NCBI GenBank assembly: GCA_947311845.1
Contig: CAMZMU010000027.1
Coordinates: 48,150,094-48,214,093 of the forward strand
Length of the DNA stretch: 64,000 bases
Reading direction: 5' to 3'
Origin: Poa pratensis
Taxonomy: Eukaryota > Streptophyta > Magnoliopsida > Poales > Poaceae
Of the stretch, positions 13,291 to 24,217 are shown piece by piece. A model generated the notes under the pieces. The model searched no databases and was not told where the DNA came from. It saw only the letters and a list, made by a program, of their open reading frames with translations. The stretch's first letter is position 1, and each line of letters begins with the position of its first letter. The position numbers and the translations under genes were made by a program.

Positions 13291-14060
13291 AGCCCACCGG
13301 CCCACCCACACCCGTACAACTGAAACATCCCCACGATGGCACGATCCCATCGTGTTCCTCCAGTCGATCCCCACCTTCGTTGCCACTAATCCAGCTCCCA
13401 AGAGCCGCGACCTGCTTCTCCCACGGCGAGCCGCCGAACCTCTCCGGAGTTCAGCGCAGCCGCCGCCTCACCATACTCCAGCGCCGCCGTGCTTCCACTG
13501 TTGGGCAACTGCGAGCCTGGAGAAGGAACACGCACAGGCAGTGCTAAGAAAGAAGCGAGTTCTGCAGTGGGTCGGATTGGGAAAGGACTTGGGGTTGGGG
13601 CAGAGTGCAAGCGCATACCTTAAGGTCAGCCGCCTCTGTTGCGGCCGCTAGGGTTTCGAAGACGGCGAGGGGAGCAGCGGAATCAGGGCGACCGGCGCCG
13701 CGCCGCCATGGACGCCAAAGATCGAGCTTCTACCCCTGCTTCTCCGGGCTACGGTTTGCGGTGGGGGCGCAGATCCACACGGTGGGGAGGGTGACGAGGA
13801 GTTTCCAGGGGTGATCTGCAGCGGAAAGACTCGCCGGAGTTGGCTGGCGTCGGTGGGTAAAATGTGAGAGAAGACTGCGTCGATGGAGACCTTCCTTTTT
13901 GGGTGAGTGGGGTGCTCCAGTTGGTCCAACCTTCCTTTTTTTGGGCGGCCGTTAGGATCAGTAAACGAACGCACGGCCGTTGGCTAGACGGGTCCATAAT
14001 TAATAGAGAGAAAAGGTCGTAATGAAAACAATCATCATCGTTCCATCATGTCCAAAAGAT
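13291..14060. other. No recognised gene between array and DUF7086 gene
   Basis: GC-rich from 13340 to 13860. Short open frames exist on both strands but none has a recognisable domain. CTTCCTTTTT with a following GGG or GGGCGG recurs at about 13892 and 13930. Probably transposon-derived or leader sequence. Confidence 0.3.
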
Positions 14061-14189
14061 ACGCGTGGTTGTTAGAACTACCTGGCGACACAGCAGGGAT
14101 CCACCGCTCCTCCTGTCCTCTCATAAACCCCCTCGCGCTTGTCGCGGCACCAAGCAGAGCGGCGGCGGCGGGAGGAGGCGGCGTCAGCG

Positions 14190-14976
14190 ATGGGAATGGA
14201 CGGTAAGGCCGCGAGGGACCGTGACGCCGTCGACAAGGACGACCCCCCTCGCCCTGACCCTCGGAGCCATCTACGCCGGCGCCCCCACCCCGCCGCCCAA
14301 GCCGCCACGTCCCTCCCCTCCTCCTTCCCCACCCACGGCCACGCGCGCCACCCGCCGCCGCCTCAACAGCTCCGCCCCCACCCAGCGCCGCCGGAGCAGC
14401 CATCCTCCACGGCCCGACGACCTCCTCCTCCTCGCCACCGCGGACGAGACGCCGCCCCCGCCGCCGTCGCCGTTCCCGTGGTCGTCGGCCCAGCCCGCGC
14501 GGCACGACACGCTCGAGAGCCTGCTCCGCCGGGGCGTCACGTCCGTGGAGGGCGAGGCCCGGTGCAAGCGCTGCAACTGCCGGGCGACCGTGGCGTTCGA
14601 CCTGGAGGCCAAGTTCCGGGAGGTGCGCGCGTTCGTCGCCGCCAACCGCCACGCCTTCAACGACCGCGCCCCGGCGGCCTGGATGGACTCCACGCTCCCC
14701 GACTGCGACGCCTGCGGGGAGAAGCGCTGCCTCTGGCCGGCCATCCCCGCCGAGAAGGGCGACATCAACTGGCTCTTCCTCCTCCTGGGACAGATGCTGG
14801 GATGCTGCACGCTGGAGCAGCTCAAGTACTTCTGCAAGAACACCGGACGCCACCGCACCGGCGCCAAGAACCGGGTACTCTACTACGCCTACATCGAGAT
14901 GTGCAAGCAGCTCGAGCCGCAGGGGCCCTTCGATGATACCGTGCCCATCACCGGCAATGGCTTCCTGCACGCCTGA
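14190..14976 (+). CDS. DUF7086-domain protein, frame broken in a C run
   Basis: The C-terminal half matches the grass DUF7086 family as I know it: two CxxC pairs (CKRC, CDAC), then INWLFLLLGQMLGCC, TLEQLKYFCK and HRTGAKNRVLYYAY, ending in ITGNGFLHA. The family's N-terminal LALTLG motif is also present. The function of this family is not established. The plausible ATG at 14190 (MGMDGKAARDRD) is in a different frame from LALTLG and the domain. The frames meet at a run of six Cs (14243-14248), where one C fewer would join them. The domain frame has no upstream ATG of its own. So this is either a one-base sequence error or a real recent +1 frameshift. The middle (about residues 30-110) is Pro-rich. 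Confidence 0.8.
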
Positions 14977-15633
14977 TCTATCGCTGATCCTTCCTGCTGC
15001 GCGCAGATGGGTTTTGATGTGGTAGTTGTGTTATGTCTTGTGTGTCGTCAGTCCGGTAATTTCTAGGGATGGCGTAAGCCAAATTAATGGCGAGGAAAGA
15101 ACAATTTCTTTTCTCTTGATTTATGTTAGTTCTATATCTTGGATCGGTATTATTTATCACTATTTATAAATTTTGCTGGAAAAGATTTATTATGTGGTGT
15201 CTTCAAGCAAATGACCACTACCGAGATATCTTTTCTTGATAATTTTGTTTATATATGTAGCCCGTCTACATCATCAATTGAGTTTTTCTCCTGTCAAAGT
15301 TAATTCTAAGAAGTTGTAACTCAGTTTGATCAAAAAGTGAAACTTGCTTCTTTTCTATTCGGCAAGTTGAACTTTGTGTTCACCAAACTAGAGTTTCACT
15401 TTGTACGACTTTGACATAAAACAAATCTCGGCGATCTAGGATTAGAAAACGGCCATGTAAAATCTTCTAACATAGGTGATACACTGATAAATGTTTGTAT
15501 CAAAATGAGCCTGCAATTGTTCAATTACCACTGGAAATCATATAATTGTCAACAAGCTAATTAACAATGTGAAATTAACACATTGTACCACTGACGTTGT
15601 TCCCGTTTGAAACCGTCAGGAGTTACGAAAATA
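14977..15633. other. Intergenic, no gene seen
   Basis: AT-rich DNA between the DUF7086 gene and the end of the kinase pseudogene on the opposite strand. The two genes converge here, so it probably holds both 3' flanks. Confidence 0.4.
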
Positions 15634-18508
15634 CTACAGTTTGGGTGGTAGTTGCAAGTCGTCGCTGTTACTTTCCAACATGTCAAGGACTTCGCTCATA
15701 GACGTACGGCCGATCCGTGGATGTTAACTGTATGCACCAGAGCCCAACTAGAGTCATCTTCCTCACCAGCACTGTAGCATCGCTACAAATGATCTCACCG
15801 GCGGTGCCACAAAACTCATCCAAGTTGTCGTGTATCCACTGAGGAAAGTATTTGGTGCTACTTTCTCTACTAACACTGACTTGTTTCCTTGCTCCAACCA
15901 TCTCAAGAACTACCATCCCGTAACCATACACATCAGACTTGCTGCTCACCGCTCCGTACTGCCTTGAAAACACCTCAGGTGATATGTACCCTACCGTTCC
16001 TCTTGCTCCACCGATTGAGATTTTGCTATCCTTTTGCTTGCACAATTTTGCTAACCCAAATCAGATATCTTTGGGCAGAAGTCTCCATCCAGTAGAATGT
16101 TCTGTGGCTTGATATCGAAATGTATGATGCGGGTGTTACACCCTCGATGAAGGTACTCAAGCCCTCGAGCAATGCCGAGGACAATATCAAAGAGTTTCTC
16201 CCAGCTTAGGGCGTTAGGATCTTGAGCAGAACTGCTGCCAAAGGTGTATCTCTCAAGTGAGCCATTGGTCATGTACTCGTAGATACTGCTCTTACTGCTT
16301 GCTTCCACCTCAGTCCAATACTATACTAAAAGATCCAAACCAAATAACTTTTCCTTCACCCCCTCGCGCCGCACCCCCAGGCGGCGCCAGGGGAACCACA
16401 TCGCGCCGCCAGGAGCCCCCCCCCATCCTGCGCACCCCCCGCCGCTGCCGTCGCCGGATCCATCCGCGGCGGTGGCGGCGCTCCTCGCAGCCAAAAATTG
16501 GTGGGCGGGGGTGGTCTTCGAGTGGAGATGGTGGGCCGGCCCGGGGGGCGGCGGCGGTCGGGACGGGGAGGCCGAGCCGGCGGGCTCGGGCGAGGTTGGT
16601 GGCCGGCGGTGCCTTCCGGCGGCGGTGAGGTGCGTGGGCGCCATCGAGGCCGAGGGCGCCGTCCGTGCGGTCGCGCCCAGGTTCTGGGCCTCGTCGGGCT
16701 CCATCTGGGCCTGGCGGGGCCGGCGGGCGGCGGGCAGTTTCGTGCTCGTCGCTGCGCTGGGCGTCGGGGAGCGCTGAGCTCCTGGAAGGCGGGGAGGCTC
16801 GGCAGGGGGCGTGGTGCGTCGGGGCTGGCGCCGGCGGTGGTGGCCACGGAGAGGACGGCGGCGCAGCGGCGCCGCATCCGCTTCGGTGGGTGTGCGGGCC
16901 ATGCTGGTTGCGGCCGGAGCGGGGCGCGGTGCGCAGGGGAGCTGCGGCAGGTGGCGTGTGGTGTGTTGGTGCCCTTGCGTGTGGTGGTGTGGTGGGCGGC
17001 GGCTGGCCGGTCGGGCTGCGCGGGAAAGCTTGGCACGTCGCGTCGAGCGAAAGCTCTGCTCCGGGTTTTCCCGGCGCAGGCGGTGGCGACGCCTCCGGGC
17101 GCCGTTTCCCTTCTTGGAGGCACCGTCGAGACGCGATGCTCGCCTTCTGCTCGTGCCACTTCGGGGGAAACCCTAGATCTTCCGGGATCGGGCGGTGGTG
17201 GCGTCCTGCGTCATGCTCCCCCTTGGGGGCATCGTTCTTGAAGTGTGACCGGCTGGAGGGACCTGTGGTTGCGGGAGGTGGCGGCGAGGGTGTCGAGGCT
17301 GTTGTGGCGGCGGCAACTGCGGTTGTCTTTTAGGCCGGGGCGGCGGCCCCGGATGTTGGTACGACGTCCGTGGTCTGCGAGCAGCTCTCCCTGGGCAGCT
17401 TGGGCTGCGGGTGGCTGGTTCGTGCGGCGTCGTGGCTCGGTTGCGAGCGGTGCTATGTCGGGACGGCGGTCCCGGAAGGGGGTGCTGGCGGCGAGGCTGT
17501 CGGGGCTGCTTGGGCAGCGGCAGCAGCGATTGCCTTTTAGGCCGGGGCGGCGGCCCCGGATGTTGGTACGGCGGCCGTGGTCTGCGAGCGGCTTGCCTTG
17601 TGCAGTTTGGGCTGTGGGTGGCCGAGTCGTGCGGCGTCGTGGCCCGGGTGTGGGCGGTGGCATGTCGGGGCGGCAGCCCCGGAAGGTGGTGCAGGTGGTT
17701 TGCGCAGGGTGTGACGGAGGGTTGGATGTCGGGGCAGCGGCTCCGAGTTTTTCTGCTTCATCGAGGGCGTTCCTCCTTGGTTCGTGTGGGCGACAAGGCT
17801 GCTCTCGGTGCTGTTCGTCGTCGGGGCTCCCCGGTGGTGGCCGCTTTCATCTACGACGGAGTGTCCCGTGCCTGCTCCTCCCATAGCAGTTGCGGATTCT
17901 CCTCTCCGGCAAGGGTGGATTGCTGGCCGGCTGGCCGTGGAGTGGGTGTTGTGTGGGCTTTGCCCCGTGGCGTTCTTTGTTGCTGTTGTTGGTGTCCGTT
18001 GTTTGGTTTTCGCCCGGTTTCTTCCACTAATAAACCGGGCACCTTCTGCTTAATTAATATAAGGGGCAAAGCTTTTGCCTCTCGTTTCAAAAAAAAAAAA
18101 AGTACTCGTAGATGAGAGCTCTTTTTGAACCTTGCAAGCAGAATCCTAAGAGGGTGACAACATTGACATGAGAGGTTCTGCTAATGCTAGCTACCTCATT
18201 CATGAATTCTTCCCCATCACCCTGGGTGTCCTTGAGAATCTTTGCTGCGATCTCACGGCCATCAGGGAATTTGCCTCTGTAGACAGCTCCAAAGCCACCT
18301 TGGCCAAGTTTGTGAGCAAAAGAGTTGGTCATTCTTCTCACTTCTGGGTAAGTATATCTTTTGGGGTGTGAAGTTCCTTGCTTTTGAAGGAAGGATTCAA
18401 TCCTTGGTGTGTTCCTTGACCCCTTGCCGTAGTACTTCTTATACCATAGAAAGAATGTGAGGAGGAATAAACATGCTCCAACTAGGCTTGAAGTGCCAGC
18501 TATTACAT
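15634..18508 (-). pseudogene. LRK10-like receptor kinase pseudogene (TM and kinase exon)
   Basis: The exon begins after a TTTTCAG acceptor near 18509 and encodes a membrane segment ([20 protein letters not shown]) followed by a kinase: P-loop [12 protein letters not shown], the lysine in AAKIL, the catalytic loop [14 protein letters not shown] (HFD in place of HRD, usual in the LRK10L/PR5K group), then GTVGYISPEVF. These kinases sit in the plasma membrane and several act in defence. Three lesions are visible. A 1.8-kb poly(A)-tailed insert lies within IYEY (16285-18101). One T is missing at the DFG motif near 16053. Four extra bases near 15711 shift the frame at RP before MSEVLDMLES; that shifted frame then runs to a stop at 15634. 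The extracellular exon is not seen to the right, so the gene is also 5'-incomplete. Confidence 0.9.
16285..18101 (+). mobile_element. LINE-type non-LTR retroelement insert, 1.8 kb, poly(A)-tailed
   Basis: Flanked by a 12-bp TSD, GTACTCGTAGAT (16273-16284 and 18102-18113), and ending in a run of 13 A. The 3' end reads TAATAAACC, later GGGGCAAAGCTTTTGCC, then the A-tail, like the 3' ends of Triticeae LINEs. The body is GC-rich with an internal ~207-bp direct repeat (GGCCGGGGCGGCGGCCCCGG at about 17333 and 17540). No endonuclease or reverse transcriptase is recognisable, so it is an internally deleted or non-autonomous copy. It interrupts the kinase coding sequence in the opposite orientation. 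Confidence 0.85.
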
Positions 18509-19243
18509 CTGAAAAGATAGCAGGAACCAAAATCAGTACACATAACTCAATATTTGCATTATAACTCTGCACAGTCGGTTCAGTTAGTAGAATTCCTTCA
18601 GATTGATGGACAGAATTATGCATACAACCATAAACAACATGGGGACCTCAAGGTACCCTATTCCTTCACCTTCCAATAATTATTTAGAAAATGAAAAAAT
18701 TCACATTAACCAAGAAAAAAAGAGATCCACACGCACCACTTGTTTTTGATAGATGACTGTCTTACAGTATAATAGTGTGTTGCTTTTTTTAATATGTCCA
18801 TGTTATGTCTGGGATATAAAATGTGGCTCTTTTCAGCATTTTTCTTGGTCATGTATTTCAAAGTTCAACCATCTATAAGAGAAAATTTACTCGCATTGAA
18901 AACATGATGTCCCTAGATTTATCATAAACTATATATTTCATAATGTACGATTTTACTATGCAAAGAAAAATGTTCACGACAAAGTTGAAGATTGTCAATG
19001 TCCTAAAATAACTACATTTTGGATCAGAGGAAATATAACCGTGTCGATTAGCTTAAACAAAAGCGAGACTAATCATATAATAACACTCTGTTTGGTACCT
19101 CAATTCTTTCTCAGTATGTTGGCGATACTTAGTTTGAAACATTTTGAGGTGTTTGGTACGAATAGAGCAGTTTTATGAACTACAATACTTCTAATACCAT
19201 AGTCCATAGAAACTATGGTATTAGTGCCCACTGCCCAGAATCT
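18509..19243. other. Intron remnant and AT-rich DNA; short inverted repeat
   Basis: The part next to the kinase exon is probably its upstream intron. ACTCTGTTTGGTACC near 19085 and TGTTTGGTACG near 19150 resemble Tourist-type ends. A near-perfect inverted repeat, ATACCATAGT with ACTATGGTAT, lies at about 19195-19222. No gene is seen. Confidence 0.35.
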
Positions 19244-19714
19244 AGCGGGGAGGCCACTGCAGGGATTGTCGTAGGAGACCAAAATGGCTCAGTTTGTCTT
19301 GCGGCTAGTCATCCGATCGAGAGTTGCATCGACGATGAGGAAGCTGAGGCCAAAGCCATTCTTGGGTTGCTGATCGCTCGGGACTCCTCTCTTTACCCAA
19401 GCTCCGTCTTGTCTGATTGCACTGCTGCAGTATCGAAGGCTAATTGTATCACCGAAAACACAACAGGTCCTGGTCTCCTGGAGCATCTACGAAGACATCC
19501 ATATGCTGAAAAACATGCATCATGGTTGTTCCATCAGTTATACTAGAAGGTCCCTCAGTGCTGCAGCACATGAGCTAGCTCAACTTGCTAAATCCCTCGA
19601 GTCTGGTAGCACTTGGTTACCACCTCTACCTCTTGCTATCTCAGATATTATTGTAAAAGACTCTGCAATCTTGTCTGAACGAATGAACACCTTTATCTCA
19701 TTTTTTAAAAACTA
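19244..19714 (+). pseudogene. RNase H-like fragment (LINE-derived type), frameshifted
   Basis: The reading GEATAGIVVGDQNGSVCLAA, then DDEEAEAKAILGLL and VLSDCTAAV, is the plant RNase H-like (RVT_3) fold found in LINEs and in related host proteins: a G-rich first strand, the E of the EAEA helix and the D of SDC. It is open to about 19540, then continues in another frame (RRSLSAAAHELAQLAKS), so one frameshift has occurred. The N-terminal strand with the first catalytic Asp is missing. Its last in-frame stop lies in the CTAG of the adjoining Helitron end. It is a dead fragment of a non-LTR retroelement or of an RNase H-domain host gene. Confidence 0.7.
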
Positions 19715-20316
19715 GCTGGGTGGCCCGCGCATTTGCGCGGCTAGTTTTATATGAACTTTTAGATTTGGAAATATATATTTTGCCAGCTTCATGACCTTAA
19801 CTCACCTATTTTTTTTATTTTAATTCAACACTAATTCCATGTCATATAAATAAGCTTCAGGGAATATGATGTATTTATGAACCAACACACTTTACTGATT
19901 TGGTGTGAAGAACCATTGTAGGTAACAAATTCATTTTTCAATCACGGTTATGCAAGAGAATAATAAAGATTTATGTCATTCTTAACTTTTAATTGATGTA
20001 TTTTGAACACAAAAGTGATCCAAGCCATGTTAATTCTACCTATTGTGTCACCATCGATATTCTTGAGAATGTTTTCTTACGAACCTGCTGAACACCATCT
20101 CTCCCTCAAGTTCTTTCTTTGAAACACATATGGTTCAATATGCTTCCTTTATGACCTTTGTTTAGGCATGAACTAATAATAATGGTTTCCCGTTAAGAAA
20201 ATAAAATCTGTAGTCAATGATTAGTTTTTCGTTAACAAAAACTGTTAGATCTTATGGAGTAAAAGCGTTAAAACCAAGAAGATTTTAGCCCACCATGATT
20301 TCAGTTTAGCTGATAA

Positions 20317-20670
20317 ATACATCCACATGTGGTGCATAGCAAGTCAATTAAATTGGAACAGAGGGGGTATACCTCAGATCAATGGTTACCAATTGAACAA
20401 ATTCTTAGGTGTTTCTTTGTTCTCCCAAAAGTACTGCGTTTTAGGCCACTTCACAACGTATTAAATATTAAAACAGACTAATCAAGTACTAACATACATC
20501 CACATGTGGTGTATAGCAAGTCAATTAAATTGGAACATAGGGAGTATAACTCAGATCAATGGTTACAATTGAGTAGCTAATTCTTTGGTGTTTCCTTAGG
20601 CTACTTCACAGTGTACTAAATATTGAAACAAACTAATCAAGTACTAAGATGAACTACTCGATCAAGGGCT
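20317..20670. repeat. 177-bp tandem duplication carrying Stowaway half-elements
   Basis: ATACATCCACATGTGGTG starts at 20317 and again at 20494; each unit runs through AATCAAGTACTAA. The first ~50 bp of each unit resembles the right half of the Stowaway at 9373-9495, so a decayed MITE piece was included in the duplicated unit. Confidence 0.7.
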
Positions 20671-21479
20671 TCCCAAAAGGCATATTTACTAACTTCTCTT
20701 CGTTCCGCATGAAATAAAGTTCTAAAGACAGATTTCCGAATCATTTTTTTAGTCATGTTAGCACCACGCTTCGCTTTCCGGTATCAGGTATAGAGCATTT
20801 ACTCTTTCTAACATATATTGTGTGAAGTACATATAGCATGACATATGTGAGTTCTGCACAGGCATGATACTAAATATTTTTAGTAGCACCATGCATCTAC
20901 TCCAACTCACAACAGGTCCCCATTTTTTGTTTTGATCACTGTAAACTCGGAACATATTTCCTTTAATCTTGAAAAGAGTATTTGGCATGCCATCGGAGAT
21001 GAGTAATCTGAATATATTATATTTTTCCACAAATAAGAAACCACGTTAGAATATAAAATATATGAATGAAAAAGAGGAGACATACTGTGCTGAAATAATG
21101 GAGTGTCTCGTGAAGGCAGTAGCTTCCGGCAAATTACATCTGTGTGCAACAAATATAATATCAACTTCGATATAACGAAACTCTGAAGGAATATAACCTC
21201 CCCAAATTCCTAAGATTTTTTGAGTTGTACTTTAGTTTCTAAAATGGTTCAAACTTCTCCGTCTAAATTGTGTTGTTGTACTACAAAAGAAAAAGATAGA
21301 GTTGTTGTATGCTCGATAACCTCATTTGACCAAAGTCTTAAAAAACAAACTATAGTAAGGGCAGTGCAAAATTATTTATTTGCGTCTATAAAAAGTAGGC
21401 CAGAACTAAACTTGTATAGCATATAAACAAAAATCATTAGTTGCATAGGAGTGAAGTAAGAAGGTTTAGCATCGGAAAT

Positions 21480-23600
21480 GTGTCACGTTCATCTGCTCCA
21501 GCCTCCATTGGCACAATATAGTGATTCAAAACACTCGTACAACGATGATGCTCCGGCCGGACACTGAGATCAACGTTGTGTTTCTTCCATCTGAGATCCA
21601 TATGTGCAGTGGCCCGGAGAATTGGCACACTACATATGTCTGCCTCGGACGCGAACCCAAATAAAATACTGGTTGATTGCTGCTACTTTGCTTGTCATCG
21701 CCGCCGGCATCAAGCCATCAAATGTACCTTCACGCGAGATACATAAATATCAAGAAAAGCTTAGTTGGCTCTCTATTAGATTTCGCCGTTGATATGAACT
21801 ACATCCATGGATGACACAAACGTATTTACGTGGCCAATCTTTTCTCTTTCACGATACGTCAATCCCTTGCGAGATGTTCTTATCCCATCTGAACTGGAAA
21901 CCGAGAAGAGACCGTATTTGCTCCGTGATCGCAGTCTGTTCGATCACCAACAAAACCTATAGAATTTCATTAAAATACGTCATGTCTAATGGGAGGAGAG
22001 ACTAAATTATATGCACATCGAACAGAAACTACAAAACGTTGATTAGATGTTCTTGAATAAATACGTTATGTGTGCCATAAAGAATTTTTATGTGAGGAGA
22101 GCCAAACTTGATAGATCTGGTAGCAATTATGATAATAATGAATTATTTGAAACAATTGATCAACCTCTAAACATTACCGGAAAATGAAGATTTTTATAGT
22201 CTCAGTTGAAAGATCCGCGGACTGTCCAGTCCAAATAGCCTTAGTCGCTGGATATGATCCTTGTAACGTATAGTTCACCTCGAGTCCAATATGGAATCGC
22301 TTTGTCTCGCTCCTCACATGGCACCCCGCCATCCGCCGCGTACTTCATTTTGAATTACTCATGCAGTTCTTAGACTTCCTATCAAAGTACTGAAATCATA
22401 TACTGCTGTATTTTTGCTAAAACGCATTTCTAGAAAATAAAATCCAGTCAGAGCTGTTCATTAGCATCACTAATACAGGAAAAAAATCAAGTAAAAATAC
22501 TTGGTAAGCTGAACAAAAATTCTGTATTCCGGGACTGAGAAGTCACAACTCTAGAAATCCCAAGTAAACTCTTGAAGCAAAAAAAAAAAACAATAGAGAA
22601 AAAATGCAGTACTATTTTCAAGGCTTTTCAGATGCATGGCATTGTTGAGAAATTTAAATAAGCAATTACGGCTAACATAGACCGGTAGCAATAAGCAAGG
22701 CATCAACAAATATTATATCGTTGTGTTAGATAGTTGGTCCCTGCCAATAGAAAAACTGAATCAATTATAACAATAACTCTATGCAGACTTAATCGGAGAG
22801 TGAAAATCGTGATTAATATGTTGCTGGTATGGTATCCATGCTCCATATTAATTAGGATGTGAAATGCATGACACCAGTCCAGCACACCAGTATAGCCTGT
22901 GTGGATAAATCGAGTGCTTGTGAAGTTCTGTTTAGAGAAGAGAACTTGAGGGTACATAGATTCTTGCCTGGTGATTGGGCGTAGGAAGTTTCGACGGTGT
23001 CGACGAATTGAACAGCTGCATCGATCACGTACCAGTCCGACACAGTCTTCCTCGCCTCATCCTCACAGAAGGCGTACGTCGACCACCGAATTATCTAAAA
23101 AATCCGCTGCACGTCCTCATCTTCTAAATCAACAATCCAGAGATAAAATATTTGTTGGAATATACGTGGACATGGAAACAATGGTTCAGCTAGTCTCATC
23201 TTCTTTACCTTAGTATATTGTATGCAAAAACATTTTTAAATTCAAACTTCCGAGCGTTGATCGCAAAATCAATTGCTCTGCCGGCATATGGTAGGATGCC
23301 ATCGATCCTAGCTCCGTCCAGGTCCAGCGACGCGTTGCTTCTCGCTGGGTTGATATCAGCCTTGTCGTAGGCCTTGCTATCCAGAAGGCTGTGTGTACGG
23401 AACTTCGTCGGCGTTAGATCTACAAAAGGCCTCCCGTCATCTTGTGAGCTCGTTGTAGCCAAACCGACCCAGTCGACGGCCATTATATTTTTTGAAACGG
23501 GGATGGCCATTACAGTCTTTCCTCCGATCATTCGTCTGTCGAGATCTACGACGTGCACAATCATGCAATTGTGCTGGCTCATAGCTGCGCATTGCTGTTA
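21480..23600 (-). other. Exon-like fragments of unidentified origin
   Basis: Minus-strand stretches read like protein: about 23570-23210 (including ARIDGILPYAGRAIDFAI), 23080-22970 (including KTVSDWYVIDAAVQFVDTVE) and 21720-21500 (including RQTYVVCQFSGPLHIW). They are separated by AT-rich DNA, as exons would be, but no family is recognised and splice sites are not convincing. Lying within a probable Helitron, they could be captured gene pieces. Confidence 0.25.
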
Positions 23601-23739
23601 TCTTCTTTCGATCGCCGGACGTGGTACGTAACGTCGCTGGTCCGTATTGGCTGCGTTGCTGCCGAATCATGGGTTAGTCGGGGTTCATGCGGCGTTGTAT
23701 GCATCGGTGCCATGCAGTCGATCCGCCGCACTTGTACTT

Positions 23740-23965
23740 GATGGGATCGCCATGGCGTCGTCGCATGTGTTGAAACTCTCAATCGATGCTCGGATCGTGC
23801 CTGGGATCACCATGGCATCGTCGCATATGTTCAAGCTCGATCTCCATGGCGTCGTCCCATGTGTGTTCAAGCGCTCAATCGATGCTCGGATCGTTCCTGA
23901 GATTTCCATGGCGTCGTCGCATGTGTTCAAGATCTCAATCAATGCTTGGATCGTGTCTCCGATCG
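23740..23965. repeat. ~60-bp minisatellite, three to four units
   Basis: CCATGG(C/A)(G/A)TCGTCGCATGTGTT followed by CTCAATCGATGCTCGGATCGT recurs with a period near 60 bp. In one plus-strand frame the units translate as repeats of MASSHVFKLSIDARIVPGI without stops, but no surrounding gene is recognisable. Confidence 0.7.
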
Positions 23966-24053
23966 TGTTGGCTGGATGTCGATATTTAGGTCTAAAACGT
24001 GTGTGATATGGATACTTGTCCGTGTATCATGGAATCCATTAGGCAATAGTTTC

Positions 24054-24217
24054 TGTAGAACGATAGAGATATATGTGGAATATGTTGGATGTATTATTGA
24101 GCCTCGGGGGCGAGTATATATAGGCGTACATGGGTCATCTTGGAGTGCAAGACAAGACACGAGATCTATCTCTATCCTAGACGTCCGTTTATACGTACAC
24201 GGAATATATCTCTAACA
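24054..24217 (-). repeat. LTR copy 1 of the tandem retroelement (164 bp)
   Basis: Begins TGTAGAACG and ends CTCTAACA on the plus strand. It differs from the middle copy by a 2-bp gap and a substitution near its left end. Confidence 0.9.

Noticed and set aside
16321..17886. Many long open frames in the GC-rich insert of the kinase
   Set aside because: They lie in a LINE-type insert, overlap each other on both strands and show no endonuclease, reverse transcriptase or other domain.
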